A DNA stretch of 64,000 bases from positions 248,001 through 312,000 of the forward strand of contig NZ_VHLH01000001.1 in the NCBI RefSeq assembly GCF_006516965.1, read 5' to 3'. Position numbers and translations under genes: made by a program. The DNA is from Pararhizobium mangrovi. GTDB taxonomy: Bacteria; Pseudomonadota; Alphaproteobacteria; Rhizobiales; Rhizobiaceae. Below are positions 1 to 8,563 of the stretch, piece after piece. Position 1 is the first letter of the stretch. Every line of letters starts with the position of its first letter. Under the pieces are notes generated by a model, which saw only the letters and a program-made list of their open reading frames with translations, searched no databases and was not told where the DNA came from.

Positions 1-12
1 ACCCTCTCCACC

Positions 13-146
13 CGTCATCCTCAGGCTCGACCAGAGGATCTGACCCCGGTGCCATACGAGCGGCGTGCCGAGCAGTACTGCGCACACCCGACACCTTAAT
101 CGGTGGGAAAGGTGGTTAGATCCTCGGGTCGAGCCCGAGGATGACG
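13..146. repeat. Inverted pair of 28-bp palindromic units
   Basis: Positions 13-40 and 119-146 are reverse complements of one another with 2 mismatches in 28. Each unit is itself partly palindromic around a ctcgac/gtcgag core. Short GTCATCC...GGATGAC-type elements like this are scattered between genes in many Rhizobiales genomes. This looks like one paired copy of such a REP/BIME-like element. The rest of 1-272 shows no gene and no recognisable site. The element lies beyond the 3' end of the minus-strand operon ending at 273, so it could fold in that transcript's tail, but there is no T-run of the kind a terminator needs. Confidence 0.6.
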
Positions 147-272
147 TCGGTGCGTGAGGAAGACGTCGGAGAGGAAACGACGGCCTCGTTTGAGAATAAA
201 GAGATGAGAAGGAACCGTCACGGGTTTGCCTTCAGTAGCCGAGATTGGTTTTCCACCGAAGAATGAACGGCG

Positions 273-2342
273 CTAGCGGCCCTCGCGATACCAGGTCGAG
301 CCGAGGGCGAGGAGGAGGATGGCGAGGCCGAGGAAGCCCGCGAAGAGGGGCATGCGGTTCACGCCCCTCAGCACCGATTCTCCGCTTTCCTGGAGCGCGA
401 TGCGGTTGCCGCTCGACGAGCGCACCTCGCCGTCGACCGGAATGATCGGTGGTGTCTCGACGCTGCCGCCCGACGGCGCGACGCGGGTGTCGACGCCGTG
501 GGTCGCGTCGGTGATGGGAGCGAGGCGTTCCGTCGTCGAGACGGTTCGCCGGAATTCCGGTGCGTTGACGGCGCCGACATGGGCAAGTGCCGTCTTGTCG
601 CCCTCCTTGACCGTGAAGAGGCCGGTTTCGGGCGCGCGCATGGTGGCGCGATAAAGGCCGGGCTCGGCCTTCTTCAGGGGCACGGTCCGCGACGAGCCGT
701 CCGGCATCGTTACGGTCGCGTCCGGCGCGCTGTCGCCCATCGTCTGGCGCTCGATGGTGAGGTCGTGGCCCTTGGCGCTCGCGCGCAGCGCCTCCTCGTC
801 GAGGGAGGGCTCCTTCATCAGCCAGTGGGCGATGCGCCGGTAGAGATCGACATACGGCCCGCCGCCCTCGAAATCGCGCGCCCAGAGCCAGCCGTCGTCC
901 GAAAGCAGCATGGCGACGCGGCCCTTCTCCACACGGTCGAGTACGAGCAGGGGTTCGTCGTCGGCGCCCGTCAGCACGGTTTCGCCCTTGGGGTCGCGCG
1001 TGTCGATGGTGCGGAACCAGCGGCCCCAGTCCGGCGGGTTCGTGCCGGCACCCGGCAGGTCGCGGGTGACGGGGTGCTTCTTCCCCGCGTCGGACAGGCG
1101 CGGACGGAAGCCCTTTTCCGCGACCGAACCCGTCGGCATCGCCGGCAGGACGGAGGCGAGCGGCGTGTCGGCGATCGTGTCGGAGCCGGCGTATTCCGGA
1201 CCGGCGGCGACGAGCAGGGCACCGCCGTCGCGCACGTAGCGGGCGATGTTGTCGTAGTAGAGGATCGGCAGCACGCCGCGGCGCTGGTAGCGGTCGAGCA
1301 CGATCAGGTCGAACTGGTCGATCTTCTGGACGAAGAGTTCGCGCGTGGGAAAGGCGATCAGCGAAAGCTCGTCGATCGGCGTTCCGTCCTGCTTTTCCGG
1401 CGGGCGCAGAATGGTGAAGTGCACGAGGTCGACCGACGGATCGGCCTTGAGCAGGTTGCGCCAGGAGCGTTCGCCCGAATGCGGCTCGCCGGAAACGAGC
1501 AGCACGCGCAGGTTCTGGCGGATGCCGTCCATCAGCGCGACCGTCTCGTTGTTGACGGGGGTGATCTCGCCGTCGAGCACGGGCGTGGAGAACTCGACGA
1601 TGTTCTGTCCGCCGCGCGGCACCTTGAATGTGAACGGCATCTGTTCGCCGACGGGCACGGAGCGGCGCGCGGTCTCTTCGCCGTTAAGCCGAATGTCGAC
1701 GTCGGCCGTATCGCCAGACGCCTTACCGTCGTCGTTGACGCGGAAATAGATCGTCTGTTCCTCGCCGACGATACCGAAGCGCGGTGCGCGCACGACCTCG
1801 ATGCGCCGGTCGGTCTCGCCTTCGTGGCCGGTGATCAACGCGTGGACGGGGGCCTTGAAGCCGAGGGCGCCGGCATCCGACGGAATGTCGTGAACCTCGC
1901 CGTCGGTGATCATGATGGCACCAGCGACACGCGCCGTCGGCACGTCCTGCAGGGTGGAGGAGAGCGTCTCGAAGAGCCGGCTCGAGGGGGAATCGTTGCC
2001 CGGATCGTTCGTCGTCTCGGCGACGCGCACCTCGAACTGCGGATAGCGCGAAAGCTTCTGCTTGACCTGCGCCAGCGCCGCGTCCGTTTCCCGCCGGCGC
2101 TCGTCCGATTGCTGGCTCTGCGTGCGGTCGACGATGACGGCGACGACGCTCTTCAGCGGATCGCGCTGCTCCTGGAAGAGGACCGGATTGACGAGTGCGA
2201 GCACGAGGGCGGCAAGCGCGATCGCGCGGATCGCCGTGCCCCGGACGCCGCGCACCAGGCCGAGCGCGACGAGCACGGCGGCGGCGACGGCCGCCGCGAC
2301 GATCAGCCAGACGGGAAGGAGGGGGTCGAAGGCGAAGCTCAT
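273..2342 (-). CDS. Membrane protein with glutamine amidotransferase-like domain (MoxR operon)
   Basis: A 689-residue protein, last gene of a four-gene minus-strand operon. Two hydrophobic segments lie near the N-terminus (about 9-31 and 36-56) and one at the extreme C-terminus, just before a basic tail ending in WYREGR. Between them is a region resembling a degenerate von Willebrand A fold (VVAVIVDRTQS, then ITDGEVHD). It is followed by a class I glutamine amidotransferase-like segment (LRVLLVSGEPHSGERSWRN and YVRDGGALLVAAGPEYAG). No Cys-His-Glu amidotransferase triad is obvious, so the fold is probably used for binding. ATG 2342 is chosen because it lies 2 nt beyond the stop of the gene before it; the frame stays open further upstream but only inside that gene. 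Function is inferred from the operon (a MoxR chaperone plus VWA-like substrates), probably in the cell envelope. The exact role is unknown. Confidence 0.8.
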   Translation of the reverse strand: MSFAFDPLLPVWLIVAAAVAAAVLVALGLVRGVRGTAIRAIALAALVLALVNPVLFQEQRDPLKSVVAVIVDRTQSQQSDERRRETDAALAQVKQKLSRYPQFEVRVAETTNDPGNDSPSSRLFETLSSTLQDVPTARVAGAIMITDGEVHDIPSDAGALGFKAPVHALITGHEGETDRRIEVVRAPRFGIVGEEQTIYFRVNDDGKASGDTADVDIRLNGEETARRSVPVGEQMPFTFKVPRGGQNIVEFSTPVLDGEITPVNNETVALMDGIRQNLRVLLVSGEPHSGERSWRNLLKADPSVDLVHFTILRPPEKQDGTPIDELSLIAFPTRELFVQKIDQFDLIVLDRYQRRGVLPILYYDNIARYVRDGGALLVAAGPEYAGSDTIADTPLASVLPAMPTGSVAEKGFRPRLSDAGKKHPVTRDLPGAGTNPPDWGRWFRTIDTRDPKGETVLTGADDEPLLVLDRVEKGRVAMLLSDDGWLWARDFEGGGPYVDLYRRIAHWLMKEPSLDEEALRASAKGHDLTIERQTMGDSAPDATVTMPDGSSRTVPLKKAEPGLYRATMRAPETGLFTVKEGDKTALAHVGAVNAPEFRRTVSTTERLAPITDATHGVDTRVAPSGGSVETPPIIPVDGEVRSSSGNRIALQESGESVLRGVNRMPLFAGFLGLAILLLALGSTWYREGR

Positions 2343-2344
2343 CG

Positions 2345-5182
2345 TCACTGCCCCAGCCGTTCGAGGAGGGCGGGAATGTGCACCTGATCGGCCTTGTAGT
2401 TGCCGGTCAGCGTGTACATGACGAGATTGACGCCGACGCGATAGGCGAGCTCGCGCTGGCGCGGATCGTTCGGCACGGTCGGCAGGAGCGGCGAGCCGTC
2501 GCCATTGACGGCCCATGCGCCGGCGAGATCGTTGCCGGTGATGACGATCGAGGAAACGCCGTCGCCGGCGCGCACCGGCCGGTCGGCGCGTCCCTCGTCG
2601 TCGGGCGTCGCTTCCACCCACATCCTGCCGCCGGCGTAGCGGCCGGGAAAGCTCCTGAGGATGTAGAACGCCTTGGTCAGCACGTCGTCGTCCGGCACGG
2701 GCTCGAGCGGTGGCACGTCGAGATTGGCGAGAATGGCGCGCAGGCGCTGCGTCTGCGGCGTGACCGCGCCGTCACCGCCGAGGCTGCCGAGCTGGTCGCG
2801 CGTGTCGAAGAGCACGGTGCCGCCGTTCTTCATGTAGGCGTCGATGCGGCCGACCGCGGCGTCGGACGGCATGGCGGCGTCGGGCGCCATCGGCCAGTAG
2901 ATCAGCGGATAGAAGGCAAGAGGGTCGCTGTCGATGTGGACGCCGTCGGGTGGACCGGGTTCGAGCGCGGTATGGTTGGTGAGGAAGCGCGACAGCCCTT
3001 CGAGGCCCGCCCGGCTGATGCGGTCGACCGCCTCGTCGCCGGTGACGACGTAGGCGAGATGGGTGGTGTCGATCTTGTCGAGGATGGTGCTGGCGTCGCT
3101 GCCCGTGTCTTCCTGCGCGAAGGCCGGACGGGGCGCCCCGAGCCCGCAGAGCCCCGCACCGAGGCATGCGAGGAGCAATGCGGCGCCGGTGCTCCGCCCT
3201 GCACGGGCGAGCCGGGCGGTGGAGAGCGCGCCGCCCATGACGAGCACGATGACGCTGTCGACGAGAAGCAGGAGCATGGCGAGCGCGAAGAGCCACGGCT
3301 TGAGCGCACGGGCGGCGGTGTCGACGAGCGGCGTGCGGGTGATGTCGGCGGCTTCCGGCATGGCAAGCGGTTCCAGCGTGTCGCCCGCGCGCATGAGGTT
3401 CAGCGCGCGAAAGCCGTCCTGCGTGCCGTAGAGCCCCGGCGGATTGTCGAGCGTGGGGCGTGGTAGCGCTCCCTTCCGGAGCGTCACCGGGCGGGCGTCG
3501 CCCGAAGGTTCGACGAGAATGCCTTCCGCACTCAGCAGCCGATAGGGCGGCAGGCTCTGCGGTGCACCGGCGTCGACGCCGCTTCCGTTGTCGGTGCCCC
3601 CCGTCGGGCTTGCCTTGGAAAGCGCGATGGTCTTGCGCAGCATTTCGACGAAGGCGCCGGAAAGCGGCAGGTTCGACCAGGTGGGCGTCGCGGTCACGTG
3701 GAAGAGCACGATGCGGCCTTCCCCCTCGGTCTTTGCGGTGACGAGCGGCGTGCCGTCGGCAAGGCTCGCCCAGGTGCGCTCTTCGAGGTCGGGCGAGGGC
3801 TGGGCGAGCACCTGCCGGCTGACGGTCACGTTCTGCGGCGCCTGAATGCCGGCGAAGGGGCCAGAGCCGGAGAACGCGGCGAGGTGCTGCGGCTCGCTCC
3901 ACGACATGGTGCCGCCGAGCGCGCGTTCGCCGGCGCGAAGCTGAACCGGCACCAGCGGATCCTTCGCAGTCGTGCCGGCAAGGCGCGGGCCGGCGAAGCG
4001 CAGCAGCGTGCCGCCGTTGCGAATCCATTTTTCGAGCGCCGGATAGACGTCTTCCGGCAGGGTTCCGATGTCGGCCATGACGATGACCGAAGGGTTGCGC
4101 TTCAAGAGGTTCGGGATCGCCTGGGCAAGGTCGCTGTCCTCCGGTTTCAGGAGATCGGCGTAGGGCTGAAGCGCCTGCTCGATGTAGTGCAGCGGCGAAA
4201 GAAGCTCCTGCGCATTGTCGCTCGGTGCGCCGGAAACGAGCGCCACGCGCCGGCGGCGGTCGCTGTCGTCGAGCAGGTAGCTCGCGCCCGCCGAGGCGAC
4301 GCTCGCGATGCCGATGCGGGCGAAATCGTTGCGCAGTTCGAAGGGAACGTCGATGGCGCCGCTTCCCGTCGCGGAGCCGGCGTCGAAATGCAGGCGGCCG
4401 GTCGCGATGGACCGCCCCTTGGCGTCATATGCGTCGAGGCCGAGGTTTTCCGCGCCGTCCGTGTCGAGCCGCGTGGCCGAAACGGTGAAACGGTCCGCGC
4501 CATTGTCGGCATCGGTAATGGCGACGGGGTTTCCATCGCCCTCGATCAGGCGGATATCGGCCGGGCCGGTTGCGATCATCCGGGAAAACGCCTGTTCGCC
4601 GCCGTTCGAGGCGATGCCATCGGCGATGAAGGCGAGCGTGCCGGGTGCTGTGCCGGAAAACGCCTCGGTAAAGCGCGCAGCCGCGCGTTCGCGTGCCGGC
4701 GGGATCGGCTGCGGCCGGGCCGCGCGCAGGCGCTCGCGCGCATTCGCGGCACTCGTCGGCGTCGGATCGTTGTCGCGGCTTGCGGTGAAGGTCAGCGAAA
4801 CCGGCACGTCGGTGTCGGCGGCCTGGTCGATCAGCCGGTCGGCGGCGGCGACGCGGCGTTGCCAGTCGGGCGCGGTCGACCAGGAATTGTCGACGACGAG
4901 CGCGAGCGGCCCGCGCGAAGAGACCGTGCCGGACGTCGGATCGAGGACGGGATCGGCAAGCGCCAGGATGACGAGGGCGGCCATGACGATGCGCAGCACG
5001 GTCAGCCACCACGGGCTCTGGGCCGGCGTTTCCTCCTTCTTCAGCACCGCCGCCAGAATGCGCAGCGGCGGAAAGACCTCGCTGCGCGGGCGCGGTGGCG
5101 TCAGCCGGAGCAGCCACCAGATGACCGGGAGCGCGAGAAGGCCGAACAGCACGGCCGGAGCACCGAAGGCGAGCGGCAGCAT
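2345..5182 (-). CDS. BatA-like / DUF4159 domain membrane protein
   Basis: A 945-residue protein. The first 80 residues match the N-terminal domain of BatA-type aerotolerance proteins: a transmembrane helix at about 5-25, the motif PPLRIL at 38-43, and a second helix at about 57-79. A VWA-like region begins at about 92 and has an intact metal-site motif DNSWS (98-102). A glutamine amidotransferase-like middle follows. Two hydrophobic stretches at roughly 640-665 and 675-700 precede a C-terminal DUF4159 domain (IYWPMAPDAAMPSD, YMKNGGTVLFDTRDQ). The start abuts the stop of the upstream DUF58 gene with no spare base, which suggests translational coupling. As a MoxR-associated VWA protein it is probably remodelled by the MoxR ATPase encoded upstream. 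The reaction or complex served is not established for this subfamily. Confidence 0.85.
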   Translation of the reverse strand: MLPLAFGAPAVLFGLLALPVIWWLLRLTPPRPRSEVFPPLRILAAVLKKEETPAQSPWWLTVLRIVMAALVILALADPVLDPTSGTVSSRGPLALVVDNSWSTAPDWQRRVAAADRLIDQAADTDVPVSLTFTASRDNDPTPTSAANARERLRAARPQPIPPARERAAARFTEAFSGTAPGTLAFIADGIASNGGEQAFSRMIATGPADIRLIEGDGNPVAITDADNGADRFTVSATRLDTDGAENLGLDAYDAKGRSIATGRLHFDAGSATGSGAIDVPFELRNDFARIGIASVASAGASYLLDDSDRRRRVALVSGAPSDNAQELLSPLHYIEQALQPYADLLKPEDSDLAQAIPNLLKRNPSVIVMADIGTLPEDVYPALEKWIRNGGTLLRFAGPRLAGTTAKDPLVPVQLRAGERALGGTMSWSEPQHLAAFSGSGPFAGIQAPQNVTVSRQVLAQPSPDLEERTWASLADGTPLVTAKTEGEGRIVLFHVTATPTWSNLPLSGAFVEMLRKTIALSKASPTGGTDNGSGVDAGAPQSLPPYRLLSAEGILVEPSGDARPVTLRKGALPRPTLDNPPGLYGTQDGFRALNLMRAGDTLEPLAMPEAADITRTPLVDTAARALKPWLFALAMLLLLVDSVIVLVMGGALSTARLARAGRSTGAALLLACLGAGLCGLGAPRPAFAQEDTGSDASTILDKIDTTHLAYVVTGDEAVDRISRAGLEGLSRFLTNHTALEPGPPDGVHIDSDPLAFYPLIYWPMAPDAAMPSDAAVGRIDAYMKNGGTVLFDTRDQLGSLGGDGAVTPQTQRLRAILANLDVPPLEPVPDDDVLTKAFYILRSFPGRYAGGRMWVEATPDDEGRADRPVRAGDGVSSIVITGNDLAGAWAVNGDGSPLLPTVPNDPRQRELAYRVGVNLVMYTLTGNYKADQVHIPALLERLGQ

Positions 5183-6097
5183 CTAGGCGCTCCTCCGCCC
5201 GCCGGCGGGATCGCCGGACAGGCGCATATGGACGGCGATGAGCGCTTCGGAGGCCGGACGGTCGGTGCGGTGGGTGAGGAACGTCCAGCCGAGCCGCTGC
5301 AGCCGCCCGGCAAGCGTCTCGCGGCGCGCGAGATAGGCGCGGCGGTAATCCTCGGCGACGGTTTCCGCGCGCCCGGCGGTCAGCCTCGAACCGGTTTCGG
5401 GATCGCGGAACTCGGTCCGGCCTGCATACGGGAAGACCTCTTCGGCCGGATCGCAGACCTCGACGACGTGGCCGCGAATGCCGCGCCGGGCGATCGGCGC
5501 GAGACGCTCCATCGTGACCTCCGGCTCGTCGAGAAAATCGCCGACGAGGACGACCTCGCTGTACCGGCCGGCATCGAGAAAATCGGGAAAGGCCGCCGTG
5601 TCTTGCGCCTGGACGAGGGCACCGGCCAGCCGTTCGGCGGCGTTGCGCTGGGCCGTCGGTTCCATGATCGCCGGCGAGGCGATGCGTTCGCCCGAACGCG
5701 CGAGCACTTCGGCAAGTGCAAGTTGAAGCACGAGCGCGCGCGCCTCCTTCGAGGCGCGCGCCAGATCCGACTTGAAGAGCATGGATGGCGATGGGTCGGA
5801 CCACAGCCAGAGCGTATGTGCCGCTTCCCATTCGCGGTCGCGCAGATAGGTGTGGTCGTCGCGGGCCGAACGGCGCCAGTCGATCCGCGCGACGCTTTCG
5901 CCGACGGTGTAGGGCCGGAACTGCCAGAAATTCTCGCCGGTGCCACGCCGCCGCCGGCCGTGCCAGCCCGAAACCGCGGTGTGCGCGATGCGGCTCGCCT
6001 CGACCAGGCAATCGGGCACGAGGGCCGCGCGCTGGCGTGCACGGGCCAGCGCTTCGGTGTTGGCGGTGCGCGAGACGCTGCGGCCGAGGCTGGCCAT
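5183..6097 (-). CDS. DUF58 domain-containing protein
   Basis: A 304-residue protein with the DUF58 hallmark at about 61-80 (RPYTVGESVARIDWRRSARD), the region conserved across MoxR-linked DUF58 proteins. The domain is thought to adopt a VWA-like fold and partner the MoxR ATPase. There is no clear signal peptide or membrane helix, so it is probably cytoplasmic or membrane-associated. ATG 6097 lies 8 nt after the moxR stop. An open frame continues upstream through moxR, but only as an out-of-phase shadow of that gene. The order moxR - DUF58 - BatA/DUF4159 - amidotransferase-like protein is a recurrent alphaproteobacterial arrangement. Confidence 0.88.
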   Translation of the reverse strand: MASLGRSVSRTANTEALARARQRAALVPDCLVEASRIAHTAVSGWHGRRRRGTGENFWQFRPYTVGESVARIDWRRSARDDHTYLRDREWEAAHTLWLWSDPSPSMLFKSDLARASKEARALVLQLALAEVLARSGERIASPAIMEPTAQRNAAERLAGALVQAQDTAAFPDFLDAGRYSEVVLVGDFLDEPEVTMERLAPIARRGIRGHVVEVCDPAEEVFPYAGRTEFRDPETGSRLTAGRAETVAEDYRRAYLARRETLAGRLQRLGWTFLTHRTDRPASEALIAVHMRLSGDPAGGRRSA

Positions 6098-6105
6098 CGC
6101 GCCGC

Positions 6106-7122
6106 TCAGTCGCCCCGTGCCGCTGCGACGAGGGAATCGATGACGTCGTGCATGCTGATGCCTTCCGCGCGGGCGGCGAAGTTGAGTGCCATGCGGTGCT
6201 GGAGAACCGGATGGGCAAGGGCCAGAACGTCGTCGACGGAAGGCGCCAGGCGTCCTTCGTAAAGCGCGCGGGCGCGCGTGCAAAGCATCAGCGCCTGGCC
6301 GGCGCGGGGGCCCGGGCCCCACGAGACGTGCCGGTCCGTCTCGGCGTTGCCGCTGCCAGGCCGGGCCGAACGCACGAGCGAAAGGATGGCGTCGACCACC
6401 TTTTCCGTCACCGGCATGCGCCGGATGAGCATCTGGATCTCCCGCAGGCGCTCGCCCGTGATGACGGGGGTCGCCTCGGCATCTTCCGTGCCCGTGGTTT
6501 CGGTCAGGATACGCCGCTCGGCGTCGAGCTCGGGATAGGTCACGTCGATCTGCATGAGGAAGCGGTCGAGCTGTGCCTCGGGCAGGGGGTAGGTGCCTTC
6601 CTGTTCGAGCGGGTTCTGCGTGGCGAGCACGTGGAAAGGCTTCGGCAGGTCGTTGCGTTCGCCGGCCACGGTCACGTGATATTCCTGCATGGCCTGGAGC
6701 AGGGCGGACTGCGTGCGCGGCGAGGCGCGGTTGATCTCGTCGGCCATCAGGAGCTGCGCGAAGATCGGCCCGCGCACGAAGCGGAAGGAGCGCCGGCCGC
6801 TGGCGTCCTGGTCCATGACTTCGGTGCCGATGATGTCGGAAGGCATGAGGTCCGGCGTGAACTGGACGCGGCCCGAATCGAGGCCGAGCACCGTGCCGAG
6901 GGCGGCGACGAGCTTCGTCTTGGCCAGTCCCGGCACACCGACCAGCAGACCGTGGCCGCCGGCGAGGATGGCGAGCAGCGAGCGTTCGACCACCGCTTCC
7001 TGGCCGAAGATGACGCTGCCGACATGCTCGCGCACGCGGGCGATGTCTTCGAGAGCGGATTCGGCCGCGGCGACCATCTCCTTCTCGCTCATGGCATGTT
7101 CGCTGGTCTGCTGGATGCCCAT
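6106..7122 (-). CDS. MoxR family AAA+ ATPase
   Basis: A 338-residue AAA+ ATPase of the MoxR class, first gene of its operon. Walker A is GVPGLAKT (62-69) and Walker B is LLMADE (124-129), followed by the NRASP segment and a sensor-1 region (ATQNPLEQEGTYPLPEAQLDRF begins near 175; only the family resemblance matters here). MoxR proteins act as chaperone-like remodelling ATPases that mature or insert metal in VWA-domain partners. The VWA/DUF58 genes directly downstream fit that role. ATG 7122 has a GGGAG ribosome-binding site 8 nt upstream. A second ATG at 7092 is possible but has poorer support. The gene is transcribed divergently from the DUF1285 gene, sharing a 158-bp promoter region (7123-7280). 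Confidence 0.93.
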   Translation of the reverse strand: MGIQQTSEHAMSEKEMVAAAESALEDIARVREHVGSVIFGQEAVVERSLLAILAGGHGLLVGVPGLAKTKLVAALGTVLGLDSGRVQFTPDLMPSDIIGTEVMDQDASGRRSFRFVRGPIFAQLLMADEINRASPRTQSALLQAMQEYHVTVAGERNDLPKPFHVLATQNPLEQEGTYPLPEAQLDRFLMQIDVTYPELDAERRILTETTGTEDAEATPVITGERLREIQMLIRRMPVTEKVVDAILSLVRSARPGSGNAETDRHVSWGPGPRAGQALMLCTRARALYEGRLAPSVDDVLALAHPVLQHRMALNFAARAEGISMHDVIDSLVAAARGD

Positions 7123-7280
7123 GGCGCACGATCTCCCGCGTCTGGGTTGCCTGGACTGGCGCCCTTGTCGAAGGATGCCATCGTCGCCGGGGCTTTGCCC
7201 GGCATGCCGGTTTAGCTTATTCGAGCAGGAATTGCAGGCAAAGCCGTGAACGATCACTATCTGCGGAGCTTGGAGAAATT

Positions 7281-7925
7281 GTGGTGGTAATGGCCAGGGA
7301 CGATCTGACGAAGGACGGTGCGGCGAACGGCGGGGCGCAAAGCGGGCTGGACGCGCTCGTCGCCCGCGCCTGGGAAGGTGCGGGACGCGGTCGCGGTCTG
7401 CCGCCCGTGGAAAAGTGGGAGCCGGACTTCTGCGGCGAGATCGACATGGTGATCGCCGCCGACGGGACATGGTTCTATCAGGGCACGCCGATCGGAAGGC
7501 CGGCGCTGGTGCGGCTTTTTTCGACCGTCCTGCGCAAGGACGCCGACGGGCGCACCTATCTCGTCACGCCGGTGGAAAAGCTCGCGATCACCGTCGAGGA
7601 TGCCGCTTTCCTCGCTGTCGAGATGCAGTGCGAGACGCGCGACGACGGGCCGGTGCTGACCTTTCGCACCACGACCGGTGACGTGATCGAGGCGGGGCAC
7701 GATCATGCGCTGCGCTTTTCGCTCGAAAGCGGAATGGACGAAGTGAAGCCCTATCTGCACGTGCGCGGCCGGCTGGAAGCGCTCGTCTCACGCGCGGTCA
7801 TGTACGAACTTGTCGAGCGGGGCGAGGACATCGAGATCGACGGGCGCACCATGTTCGCCGTTCGCTCCGGCGGTGCCGTCTTCCCCATCATGGCGAGGGA
7901 CACGCTGGACGCACTGGCGCAATGA
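7281..7925 (+). CDS. DUF1285 domain-containing protein
   Basis: A 214-residue protein of the DUF1285 family, shown by features such as PPVEKWEPDFCGEIDM, GTWFYQGTPIGRPALVRLFS and LRKDADGRTYLVTPVEK. The family is compact, soluble and of unknown biochemical function. The start is uncertain within three codons: GTG 7281, GTG 7284 and ATG 7290 are all in frame behind a GGAG at 7272-7275, and spacing favours a GTG. The last 4 nt overlap the Nudix gene, giving a tightly coupled three-gene unit with a CoA pyrophosphatase and a tRNA nucleotidyltransferase. That neighbourhood hints at a housekeeping link but does not define one. Confidence 0.85.
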   Translation: MVVMARDDLTKDGAANGGAQSGLDALVARAWEGAGRGRGLPPVEKWEPDFCGEIDMVIAADGTWFYQGTPIGRPALVRLFSTVLRKDADGRTYLVTPVEKLAITVEDAAFLAVEMQCETRDDGPVLTFRTTTGDVIEAGHDHALRFSLESGMDEVKPYLHVRGRLEALVSRAVMYELVERGEDIEIDGRTMFAVRSGGAVFPIMARDTLDALAQ

Positions 7926-8563
7926 GCGACATTTCCGATCCGGGGTCGTTCACCGCGGCGGATTTTCGCCGGCGTATCGCGAAGCGCGGATCCGCCCTTT
8001 CCGATCCTTCCACCTATGCCGGCGACCATCGGCTCAATCCCTCCATGATCGAGGAACTGGAAAGGGAGGATCTTCGCCACGCGGCGGTGCTCGTGCCCGT
8101 CATCGACACCGGCGCGGAAGCCCGGATCATCCTCACGCAGCGCACCACGAGTTTGCGCAAGCATTCCGGCCAGATCGCCTTTCCCGGCGGCGGGATCGAT
8201 CCGGGCGACGCCTCGCCGGAAGCGGCTGCCCTTCGCGAAGCGAACGAGGAGATCGGCCTCGACCCCTCTCTGGTGGAGACGCTCGCGCGCCTGCCGGATT
8301 ACCTGACGGCGACCGGATTCCGCATCACGCCGGTGATCGCGCTCGTCGACGGCGGCTTCAGCACGAAAATCAATCCCGCCGAGGTGGCCGCGGTCTTCGA
8401 AGTGCCACTGTCCTTCGTTATGGACGCACGAAACCACGGACGCGGCAGCCGTGAGTGGAAGGGGAAATCGCGCCACTTTTTCACCATGCCCTACGGCGAA
8501 TGGTTCATCTGGGGCATCACGGCCGGCATCATCCGAACGCTTTACGAAAGGCTCTACGCTTGA
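7922..8563 (+). CDS. Nudix CoA pyrophosphatase
   Basis: A 213-residue Nudix hydrolase. The subfamily signature upstream of the Nudix box, LTQRTTSLRKHSGQIAFPGG (71-90), is the one that marks CoA pyrophosphatases, which split CoA into 4'-phosphopantetheine and 3',5'-ADP. The Nudix box (91-113) ends REANEEIGL, with the metal-binding glutamates. The first Glu of the general Nudix consensus is Ala97, as is common in this subfamily. The ATG overlaps the preceding stop by 4 nt, and its own stop overlaps the start of the next gene by 4 nt. Substrate assignment rests on the signature, not on experiment. Confidence 0.9.
   Translation: MSDISDPGSFTAADFRRRIAKRGSALSDPSTYAGDHRLNPSMIEELEREDLRHAAVLVPVIDTGAEARIILTQRTTSLRKHSGQIAFPGGGIDPGDASPEAAALREANEEIGLDPSLVETLARLPDYLTATGFRITPVIALVDGGFSTKINPAEVAAVFEVPLSFVMDARNHGRGSREWKGKSRHFFTMPYGEWFIWGITAGIIRTLYERLYA

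Noticed and set aside
498-2387. A 629-codon plus-strand frame opposite the first MoxR-operon membrane protein
   Set aside because: It has the composition of an antisense shadow (Arg/Gly/His/Val-rich, no domains), and the minus-strand protein is clearly real.
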